Positions 8,975 to 16,398 of a DNA stretch of 64,000 bases are shown piece after piece. Within the stretch, counting starts at the first letter, position 1. Every line of letters starts with the position of its first letter. The notes under the pieces were generated by a model. It was not told the DNA's origin and did not search any database. It was given only the letters and a program-made list of their open reading frames with translations. The position numbers were made by a program, and so were the translations under genes. This DNA comes from Betaproteobacteria bacterium (GTDB lineage: Bacteria > Pseudomonadota > Gammaproteobacteria > Burkholderiales > SG8-41): positions 1-64,000 of the forward strand of contig JAQGMI010000009.1 in NCBI GenBank assembly GCA_028292435.1, read 5' to 3'.

Positions 8975-10792
8975 TCATTGAGTTGCCGTGACGTCTGTGC
9001 GCCTGCTTGATAGGGTCGCGCAATTTCTGGTCATCTCGTCCAGAGCGCGCCTTACATTGCCGATCACAGCACCCCATTCACCGAACGCAGGTTGCCGAAA
9101 TATGCGCAACGAAGGATACCAAGGCATTTCTTCGCCAGCAATTCCGTATCGCCACTCGCAGCCGTACGGCGCCATCACCCACACCGGCCTGCCAAGTGCG
9201 CCTGCAAGATGAACCACCGCTGTATCGACACTGATCACCAGATCGAGCGCCGCGATCACTGCCGCGGTATGTTCATAATCCGTACGCACTTCATTCCAGC
9301 TATGCACCGTTACTCCGCATTGCAGGTGCGCATCGGCGAGTTCGGCAGCGCACGCGGTATATTGCAGGTCGACGAAATGGGTTCCAGCGGTTTGCAAGAT
9401 CGGCAACCAGTCGACGAGCGGCATCGAGCGCATGCGCCGCTGCAGTGAATTCGGCTTGCCACCCTGCCATGAAATACCGATTTTGAGTCCGGCCCCCAAT
9501 TCCGCAAAGCGCGATCTCCAGCTGGCGGCGCGCTGGGCATCGGCAATCAGGTATCCCGCGTGCATCGGAAATTCGGCGCGCGATTTACGAAAAAAGACCG
9601 GCAAACTGCCAATTGCACATTCCAGTTCTACGCCGGCGGCCAGCACGCTCGCGGGAACTTCGCGAGCGTCGTTTGCGGCATATACGGTCGCCTGTGGAAA
9701 CGAGCGCTGGAACAACGTTTCGAGTTTGGGCGAACACTCGACCATGCATCGCGCGCCGGCCGCTGTTGCGTCTGCGATGCACGATGCAAACATGATTTCA
9801 TCGCCGAGCCCCTGCTCGGCATGCACCAGAAGCCTTTTGCCGTTGAGCGGCTCACCGCTCCATTGGGCTAACTCATTGCCGCGGCGCGGCCACTCGGAAT
9901 TCAACTTGCGCAATTCATAGTCAGGCCATGCTGAATAATCGCCTCGCGCGAGCCGTGTCAATGCCAGGTTAAAGCGGGCGTCGGTAAAATCCGGCTTAAG
10001 TTCAATCGCGCGCGTAAGTTCATGCGCTGCTTCGACCAGGTCGTAGCCATCAACGAACAACGCATTGCCCAGATGGAGATGGGTTTCCGCCAAATCCGGC
10101 CGCAGTTCTACCGCCCGACGGTAAGCGTCGATCGACTGCTGAGATCGCCCGAGGTCGCGCAGCGTATAGCCCAGTGCTACGTAAGCATCCACGGATACGG
10201 GTTGCAATTCGATCGCCCGCATACACGATTCGAGTGCCACCTCAAGCTCGCCAAGCTCGCGCAAAGCACCCGCCAGGCCGCTATGAAGTTCAGCCATATC
10301 GGGGCGCAATTCAAGTGCGCGCCGGAACGCAGTCGCCGCCGCTTGAAAATCGCCGTTTTTACGCAGGGCGTAAGCAAGACCAACTGCGGCGGAAGAAAGT
10401 TCGGCGTCGACTTTCACTGCGCGCCGATAATGCGCAACCGCAAAGGCTGAATTTCCCTGCGCGGCAAATGCGTCCGCCAAGTGACAAAGGAGCACCGCAT
10501 CGGAGGGCGCACGGGCGACCGCCCGTTGCAAAAGGTCGATTGCTTCAGCGACTTGACCGCGCGATCTCAGTGCATTGCCCAACAGATGCAACAGGTCCAC
10601 GTTTTCAGGAGCGTCCAGCAACAGCGCCCGATATATTTGCTCTGCGTCGGCAAACTTTCCCGCCCGTTCAAGCGTAAACGCCAGTTGTATGCGGTCGACG
10701 TCCGGCAGCGCGCTACTCGTTGCATTACCCGCTGGCTGTTTGGGCCGGCGACGGCTGCGTGCGAGTAAATTCGTGATCAGCTTGCCTATCAC
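8975..10792 (-). CDS. TPR protein with GT9-like glycosyltransferase domain
   Basis: A 605-aa paralogue with at least six TPR units (DLLHLLGNALRSRGQVAEAI, ELHSGLAGALRELGELEVAL, DAYVALGYTLRDLGRSQQSI) followed by the GT9-like half: LVHAEQGLGDEIMFASC, LKIGISWQGG and DLVISVDTAVVHLAGALG. The start is GTG. The first residues (MIGKLITNLLARSRRR) resemble a segment near the start of the next gene upstream (VILTNLIARLFARPP), which supports a shared N terminus. It ends close to the DxD glycosyltransferase gene and is part of the same minus-strand array. Confidence 0.85.
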   Translation of the reverse strand: MIGKLITNLLARSRRRPKQPAGNATSSALPDVDRIQLAFTLERAGKFADAEQIYRALLLDAPENVDLLHLLGNALRSRGQVAEAIDLLQRAVARAPSDAVLLCHLADAFAAQGNSAFAVAHYRRAVKVDAELSSAAVGLAYALRKNGDFQAAATAFRRALELRPDMAELHSGLAGALRELGELEVALESCMRAIELQPVSVDAYVALGYTLRDLGRSQQSIDAYRRAVELRPDLAETHLHLGNALFVDGYDLVEAAHELTRAIELKPDFTDARFNLALTRLARGDYSAWPDYELRKLNSEWPRRGNELAQWSGEPLNGKRLLVHAEQGLGDEIMFASCIADATAAGARCMVECSPKLETLFQRSFPQATVYAANDAREVPASVLAAGVELECAIGSLPVFFRKSRAEFPMHAGYLIADAQRAASWRSRFAELGAGLKIGISWQGGKPNSLQRRMRSMPLVDWLPILQTAGTHFVDLQYTACAAELADAHLQCGVTVHSWNEVRTDYEHTAAVIAALDLVISVDTAVVHLAGALGRPVWVMAPYGCEWRYGIAGEEMPWYPSLRIFRQPAFGEWGAVIGNVRRALDEMTRNCATLSSRRTDVTATQ

Positions 10793-10823
10793 TGATTTTC
10801 GGTCCGAATCATATTAATGTTTG

Positions 10824-12599
10824 TCAGAGAGCACGTTCACCGGCCCGGACTTGCTCCAACGAACTGGCGACTTGCGCGATCACCGCATCCCAGTGGCCAT
10901 ATTCCGGTTGCCGGAACACGCGTACGGATGGGTACCATGGCATCCCGGCGCTCGATGAGCCGTAGCGCCATTCGGGACTGTAAGGCGCCATGACCCACAC
11001 CGGCTTTCCCAGCGCCCCGCCGAGATGGATTACCGCGGTACAAACACTGATCACCAGATCGACCGCCGTCACCAGTGCCGCCGCTTCCTCGTAATCTGTG
11101 CGAATTTCTTCCCAACTATGTACGCGAATCCCTGTCTTCAGGTGCAGGTCGTCAAGCTGCGGGCCAAAGTCCACGTACTGCAGATCTATGAAGTGAGTGC
11201 TTTTCGCTTGCAGTATCGGTTGCCACCCCGCAAGCGGAATCGAGCGCACCGGGCGGCGTGAGCGGTGGGTGCCGCCTTGCCATGAAATGCCGACCTTAAG
11301 TCCGGAGCCCAATTGGTCAAGTCGTTCACGCCAGCGTGCGACGCGCCCTCCATCGACTTGCAGATAACCTCGGTGCGGCGGGAAATCCGCGCTTGTCCGC
11401 CGAAAATGCAATGGCAGGCTACCGATCGGAATCTGCAGATTAATGCCGCGCTCAAGAATTTCTGCAGGCAGCGATCGATCGCCGGTCATCGAATACACCT
11501 TAGCAGCGGGAAACGACCGCTGAAACAACGTTTCGAGCTTGGGCGAACTCTCGATTATGACATCCGCCCCGGCGGCTATGACGTCTGGAACGCAAGATGA
11601 AAACATGATTTCGTCACCAAGCCCCTGCTCTGCATAGATGAGCAATGTTTTACCGGCCAATGCATCGCCATCCCAGCGCGGAAATGCCGTCGGCCGCTGC
11701 GAGCGGTCGGCATTCAGGCCGCGCAGTTCATAATCGGGCCAACCGCGCGCAAAATCATGCTGCAATAGATACGCAAGCGAACGATGCCAGATAGCGAGCG
11801 GATAGTCCGGTTTCAACGCAATCGCCTCGCCGTATTTTTCGATGGCTTCGTCCAGACGCCCCAAGTCCTGCAACACAATGCCGAAATTGTTCAAGAACTC
11901 CTCGTCGGCGCCGATTTTTAGCGCTAGTTCGTAATAGCGCAGGGCCTCATCCGGACGGTGCGTTTTTTGCAGCACGAGTCCGAGGCATTTCAGCGCCTCG
12001 AAATGAAGCGGCGTGTTTTGCAGTATGCGCTCAAGCAATTCCTGCGCTTCCTCATAACGCTCAAAGTGAAGGTGTGAAAGCGTCAGATTTTTGAGCAAAT
12101 CCGGGATGTCAGGAGCGAGTTCATAAGCACGCTTAAAATGATGAAACGCGCTTTCATTCGAACCCGCGGCTTGCAGGAGCAGCCCGAGATTGCAATGCGC
12201 GACCGAGTTGGCTGGATTCAGGTCCAGTGCACGCTGATAGCTTGCCTGTGCCGCAGCCTTGTCCTCCCGCATCAGAAACACATTGCCGCGCGCCGCATGC
12301 GCTTCAGCGCTGGCAGGGTTCAATGCCAGCGCGCGATCGAGATGGTCAGCGGCATCGACGAGCCTGCCTTGTTCGCCAAGTAAGGCGCCCAGCAAGTAAT
12401 GCGCGTCGGCGCTGCGCGAATCGTTTTTAAGCGCGCTGCGATAGGTCGATTCCGCGTTATTCGGATCGCCTGCCTGTTGATAACGGTAACCTCGCTGCAG
12501 CAGTTCATCGGCAGCTATCGGCGGGCGCGCAAATAATCGCGCAATTAAATTCGTCAGGATCACTCTGTTTTGCCAGTGGCACGAGCTTTGCAGCAGCAT
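10824..12599 (-). CDS. TPR protein with GT9-like glycosyltransferase domain
   Basis: The first gene of the minus-strand array. TPR units include DAHYLLGALLGEQGRLVDAA, EAHAARGNVFLMREDKAAAQ and VAHCNLGLLLQAAGSNESAF. The catalytic half has LLIYAEQGLGDEIMFSSC, LKVGISWQGG and DLVISVCTAVIHLGGALG; a Cys replaces the Asp found in two of the paralogues (ISVDTAV), a point to check for activity. The start is uncertain: the ATG at 12599 has no clear ribosome site, and a GTG at 12563 (VILTNLIARLF) matches the start of the paralogue at 8975-10792. The 140-bp region to the divergent gene probably holds both promoters. Confidence 0.82.
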   Translation of the reverse strand: MLLQSSCHWQNRVILTNLIARLFARPPIAADELLQRGYRYQQAGDPNNAESTYRSALKNDSRSADAHYLLGALLGEQGRLVDAADHLDRALALNPASAEAHAARGNVFLMREDKAAAQASYQRALDLNPANSVAHCNLGLLLQAAGSNESAFHHFKRAYELAPDIPDLLKNLTLSHLHFERYEEAQELLERILQNTPLHFEALKCLGLVLQKTHRPDEALRYYELALKIGADEEFLNNFGIVLQDLGRLDEAIEKYGEAIALKPDYPLAIWHRSLAYLLQHDFARGWPDYELRGLNADRSQRPTAFPRWDGDALAGKTLLIYAEQGLGDEIMFSSCVPDVIAAGADVIIESSPKLETLFQRSFPAAKVYSMTGDRSLPAEILERGINLQIPIGSLPLHFRRTSADFPPHRGYLQVDGGRVARWRERLDQLGSGLKVGISWQGGTHRSRRPVRSIPLAGWQPILQAKSTHFIDLQYVDFGPQLDDLHLKTGIRVHSWEEIRTDYEEAAALVTAVDLVISVCTAVIHLGGALGKPVWVMAPYSPEWRYGSSSAGMPWYPSVRVFRQPEYGHWDAVIAQVASSLEQVRAGERAL

Positions 12600-12623
12600 G
12601 ATAATACATCAGACGCCGTGCTA

Positions 12624-12653
12624 TTGACGCAGCAATGGGTCGCACTCGATAAT
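12624..12653 (+). promoter_or_regulatory. candidate sigma-70 promoter for the fkbM gene
   Basis: TTGACG (12624-12629), an 18-bp spacer and GATAAT (12648-12653) lie about 90 bp upstream of the FkbM ATG in the divergent intergenic region. It is read by eye from consensus similarity only. Confidence 0.4.
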
Positions 12654-12739
12654 GCAACGCATTGTTCTACTAAGAAAATTCAGGGACGCCCGGCGGTTGC
12701 ATTAATACAGCGTGCGCCGTTAACGGTCACAAATTGACT

Positions 12740-13585
12740 ATGAATGTCTTCCGTATATTGTGGTGGCCGTGGCAAAACTACCGGCGCCGCACCACAGCCA
12801 AAGACAGTGCGTCGCCCAGCCAACAGCTGACGCTTGAAGCATACGAAAAACTGTCACCGCACAAGGTTGTTTCCGACGGCGCGACTGAAGTCGTTTATGC
12901 GACGCCCAACGTATTCACGAGATGGCGCGTCGATTCACTGTTCGCGAAAGAGCCTGATACGATTGAGTGGATCCGCGGATTTGAGCCGGACGCTGTCTTC
13001 GTCGACATTGGCGCCAACGTCGGCATGTACACGGTGTGGGCCGCAAAAACACGTCACGTTCGGACTTTTGCGTTCGAACCGGAATCGCAGAACTACGCAC
13101 TACTCTGCCGCAACATCGTCATGAACGGCCTTACCGACCGAGTCACCGCCTATTGCCTGGCGCTGAGCGATACCGCGAGCTATTCGTTGCTTCACTTGAG
13201 CGAGTTTCAGGCTGGCGGCTCCTGCCATTCGTTCGGCGAAAAAATCGACCACCGGCTCGAGCGTCGCGACACGGCATTGTCGCAGGGCTGCGTATCGGCG
13301 ACGCTCGATACACTGGTTGCCGAAGGGGTGGTGCCGATGCCCAATCATATCAAGCTCGACGTCGACGGCCTGGAGCACAAAGTCCTCGCCGGTTGTCGCA
13401 CGATCCTGCGCGACCCGCGCGTCCAATCAGTACTGGTTGAAATCAACACGAACCTCGAACTGCACCGCCAGATCATCGCCGACATGGATGCGCTCGGGTT
13501 CAAGTATTCCAATGAGCAAGTGGCTGCGGCACAGCGGACCGAAGGCCCATTTAAAGGCGTCGGAAATTATGTCTTCATCCGCTGA
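12740..13585 (+). CDS. FkbM family SAM-dependent methyltransferase
   Basis: A 281-aa single-domain FkbM methyltransferase, a family that O-methylates sugars in polysaccharides and natural products. The SAM loop is VFVDIGANVGMYTVWAAK, followed by FAFEPESQNYALL. The family hallmark appears as HIKLDVDGLEHKVLAG, and the protein ends in YVFIR. I use the ATG at 12740; a TTG six bases upstream is also in frame. It is divergent from the TPR-glycosyltransferase array, and its last 17 bp overlap the start of the next gene, so the two are probably translated together. Its acceptor is probably the glycan made by the neighbouring enzymes, which is inference. Confidence 0.85.
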   Translation: MNVFRILWWPWQNYRRRTTAKDSASPSQQLTLEAYEKLSPHKVVSDGATEVVYATPNVFTRWRVDSLFAKEPDTIEWIRGFEPDAVFVDIGANVGMYTVWAAKTRHVRTFAFEPESQNYALLCRNIVMNGLTDRVTAYCLALSDTASYSLLHLSEFQAGGSCHSFGEKIDHRLERRDTALSQGCVSATLDTLVAEGVVPMPNHIKLDVDGLEHKVLAGCRTILRDPRVQSVLVEINTNLELHRQIIADMDALGFKYSNEQVAAAQRTEGPFKGVGNYVFIR

Positions 13586-14363
13586 AGAGCATGTGCTGTA
13601 TCAGATTGCCAACGCGCGGATGCTCGAGTATCCGTATGCCCACATTTACGTTGAAGACGTCTTTCCGGCAGATTTTTACCAGGCGCTGCTTGAAAACTGG
13701 CCGCAGCAATCCTCTTTATTGCCTATTGATGAAACGGGACGCGTGCCAAAAAACGCCTACCGTGAGCGCTTCGTCATGCCATTCAATGCCGGCGAAATCG
13801 AAAAGCTCAACGCCGAACGCCGCCCTTTCTGGCAGAGTTTCGCAAGCTGGCTGCTCACGCAGCGATTCATGACGGCGATGATCGACAAATTCGAGCCTTA
13901 TGTGAAATCCCGCTTCGGCGACGACATTTACCAGTGCGGATTCGAAGCGGATTCACTCATCGTGCGCGACGTTACAAATTTCAACATCGGCCCGCACACC
14001 GATGGCCCGCATCGCCTGCTTTCAATGCTGTTTTATTGCCCGCCCGATGCCAGCCTGAGCCATCTCGGCACGTCGATTTATGTCCCGCGCGACCCTGCAT
14101 TCGTTTGCCCCGGTGGCCCACATTATTCCCACGCAAAATTCCATAAGGTCAAAACGATGGAGTACAGGCCGAACTCTTTGTTCGCATTCATCAAGAACGA
14201 CCGTTCGTTTCATGGCGTCGAACCGATTGGCGACCCCGACGTATTACGCGATATATTGCTATATGATGTTCGTGTATTCGCGCCGGGAAAAAAAGATCAT
14301 GCGGCGGGCGCGAATGCGGGCGTGGGATTCTTAAAACGCCTGCTTGGCGGAAATCGCAATTAA
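13569..14363 (+). CDS. 2OG-Fe(II) oxygenase-like protein
   Basis: A 264-aa protein overlapping the FkbM gene by 17 bp. The iron-binding triad of the cupin-type dioxygenases can be traced: GPHTDGPH gives His143 and Asp145, and SFHGVEPI gives His215, with Arg227 (VLRDILLYDVR) as a possible 2-oxoglutarate anchor. A proline hydroxylase-like role on a glycan or carrier peptide is possible but not shown. The reading frame is open far upstream, but that part lies inside the FkbM gene, so the ATG at 13569 is the right start. It was identified from motif order only. Confidence 0.65.
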   Translation: MSSSAEEHVLYQIANARMLEYPYAHIYVEDVFPADFYQALLENWPQQSSLLPIDETGRVPKNAYRERFVMPFNAGEIEKLNAERRPFWQSFASWLLTQRFMTAMIDKFEPYVKSRFGDDIYQCGFEADSLIVRDVTNFNIGPHTDGPHRLLSMLFYCPPDASLSHLGTSIYVPRDPAFVCPGGPHYSHAKFHKVKTMEYRPNSLFAFIKNDRSFHGVEPIGDPDVLRDILLYDVRVFAPGKKDHAAGANAGVGFLKRLLGGNRN

Positions 14364-14382
14364 CAAATTATCTTAGCGGAGC

Positions 14383-14703
14383 ATGCTCATGGCTTTATTC
14401 GGTTCAGTTTCGAGCAAGGATGTCGACGGCTTTGCCACCGGTCTCGCGCAGGAGCTTGCCAAGCGTTACCCGCCGGCGCTCGACAAAGGCAACGAACGCA
14501 AGATTTCGCAAAAGCGCCTTACGAGCATTCTCGAGGACACTTTTTCGCGCGCCATCGAGTTCAAGCGGGAACACAACCTGGGTGTTTACAAAAAAGCGCG
14601 GCTCGGCAATACATTTCGCTGGGAATTACAGGAAATGGGCTATAGCAAGAACTTCGTCGAAGTTGCGACTGAAGGCCTGATCGTTTACATCACCAGGAAG
14701 TAA
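14383..14703 (+). CDS. conserved-looking hypothetical protein, about 105 aa
   Basis: A small soluble protein that I do not recognise. It starts ATG at 14383, or more likely at the second ATG (14389, MALFGSVSSKD), which is better spaced from the GCGGAG ribosome site. It is rich in charged residues and has a regular helical look, with a middle section KRLTSILEDTFSRAIEFKRE and an ending EVATEGLIVYITRK. There is no signal peptide or membrane segment. It follows the oxygenase gene by 19 bp on the same strand and ends 36 bp before the convergent HD-GYP gene. No function is assigned. Confidence 0.65.
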   Translation: MLMALFGSVSSKDVDGFATGLAQELAKRYPPALDKGNERKISQKRLTSILEDTFSRAIEFKREHNLGVYKKARLGNTFRWELQEMGYSKNFVEVATEGLIVYITRK

Positions 14704-14739
14704 ATCGCGAGCAGCGTTGACCGCGCCCGCATGTAATCG

Positions 14740-16395
14740 TCACGCCGCCGGCGGCGATGCGTAACCCGGCACTTTGCTCAGGTCGATTTCGTCTATCTGA
14801 TGGCGATCCATGCATTGTTCGGCGTAGGTGAGATAGACCTTCTCCCACATGAATACGTCGAACAGATCCGGATCGATATGACCGTTCAGTTTGAATTTCC
14901 CGAGGATAAACAAGGACTCGGACAAGGTCTTCCCCTTCTTATATGGTCGGTCTTTGGCGGTCAGCGCTTCGAAGATATCCGCGATGCCCATGCAGCGGGC
15001 CTGCACTGACATCTGATCGCGCGTGAGGCCGCGAGGGTAGCCTTTGCCATCCATTCGTTCATGATGACCACCCGCGTATTCCGCGACATTTTTTAAATGC
15101 TTCGGCCACGGCAGCGCTTCGAGCATCTGGATCGTCACGTCGATGTGATGATTGATGATCTGGCGTTCCGCGCCGGTCAGGGTGCCCGCGCGTATCGTCA
15201 GGTTTTCCACCTCGTCGGCGGTCAGAAAATCGGTTTCATTGCCTGACACGTCGCGCCAGCGGTACCTGGAAGCTATCTGCTTGACGCGTGCGAGGTCCTC
15301 GTCCTTCATCGCTTCGCCGCCGATATTGCTGTTGCGCAGAAACTCGCGGTCTTCTTCAATGCCGCGCAGCTTCAGCTCAAGGTCGCGGGCTGCGTGCTGT
15401 GCTGCCTGCGAATTGTCCTTTCCTCCCGACTCCAGCGTCGCCTTCAGATACAAAATTTCAGCGTCGCGCTTGATGACCTCGAAGCGCGTGTCGACCAGGT
15501 GGATGCGGTCGTAGATGGTATGCAGTTTCGTCGCCTTATCGACGACGTGGACCGGCGTGGTTACTTTGCCGCAGTCGTGCAGCAGGCCCGCAATTTTCAG
15601 CTCGTAGCGGTCCTTATCATTCATGTTGAAGTTCTTCAGCGGTCCGATCGCGCATCGATTGACGGCTTCTGCCAGCATCATCGTGAGGGTTGGCACGCGC
15701 TCGCAATGACCGGCCGTATACGGTGACTTGTCGTCAATTGCGGCATTGATGAGATTGATGAACGACTCGAACAGGTTTTCCAGATGATTGATTAGTAGCC
15801 GGTTGGTCAGTGCGATCGCAGCCTGGGATGCAAGCGATTCCGCGAGTTGCTGATCTTCCGGAGAAAACGGACATACCTCGCCATTGGCGTCCTTCGCGTT
15901 CAATAACTGCAGTACACCGATGATCTCGTTTTCGTGATTTTTCATCGGCACGGTCAAAAACGACTGCGACCGATAGCCAGTCTTCTTGTCGAAGTTCTTG
16001 GTGCCGGAAAAATCGAACCCTTTCTCGATATAGGCGTCCGCAATATTGACCGACGTATCGTGGTGAAACGCGTAAGCGACGACCATTGTATTGACGGCCT
16101 GGCCATCCGTCTGAAAGAGATTAATCGGCGGAAACGGGATCGCTACACCGGTAGTTCCGCCCATCGCAATCTTGAGCGTGTCATTGCGCATGATCTCGAA
16201 CTTGAGTGTCCGCTCATCGGTTACGCGATACAGCGTTCCGCCATCGGCATTCGTGATTTTTTTTGCCGCAAGCAAAATCGCCTCGAGCAGGCGGTTAATG
16301 TCAGTTTGCTTGGAAAGCGCGACGCCAACCTGATTCAGCTGTTCGAGACGCTCGAACAGGTTCACAGAATCCGGCGGCCGGTGCATCTCGTTCAT
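14740..16395 (-). CDS. GAF domain HD-GYP phosphodiesterase (c-di-GMP)
   Basis: A predicted cytoplasmic cyclic-di-GMP phosphodiesterase controlled by a GAF sensor. The GAF domain spans ~residues 28-200 and includes KTGYRSQSFLTVPM, IGVLQLLNAKD and FSPEDQQ, close to the NKFDE-type pattern of cyclic-nucleotide-binding GAFs. The HD pair is His273-Asp274 (LLHDCGK), and the GYP signature HHERMDGKGYP is at 444-454. The spacing between them is about 170 residues, roughly 100 more than in a minimal HD-GYP domain, so there is an insertion at ~305-400. It starts 3 bp after the upstream ATPase gene stops, so the two are co-transcribed. It is last in the signalling operon. Confidence 0.88.
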   Translation of the reverse strand: MNEMHRPPDSVNLFERLEQLNQVGVALSKQTDINRLLEAILLAAKKITNADGGTLYRVTDERTLKFEIMRNDTLKIAMGGTTGVAIPFPPINLFQTDGQAVNTMVVAYAFHHDTSVNIADAYIEKGFDFSGTKNFDKKTGYRSQSFLTVPMKNHENEIIGVLQLLNAKDANGEVCPFSPEDQQLAESLASQAAIALTNRLLINHLENLFESFINLINAAIDDKSPYTAGHCERVPTLTMMLAEAVNRCAIGPLKNFNMNDKDRYELKIAGLLHDCGKVTTPVHVVDKATKLHTIYDRIHLVDTRFEVIKRDAEILYLKATLESGGKDNSQAAQHAARDLELKLRGIEEDREFLRNSNIGGEAMKDEDLARVKQIASRYRWRDVSGNETDFLTADEVENLTIRAGTLTGAERQIINHHIDVTIQMLEALPWPKHLKNVAEYAGGHHERMDGKGYPRGLTRDQMSVQARCMGIADIFEALTAKDRPYKKGKTLSESLFILGKFKLNGHIDPDLFDVFMWEKVYLTYAEQCMDRHQIDEIDLSKVPGYASPPAA

Positions 16396-16398
16396 CGC

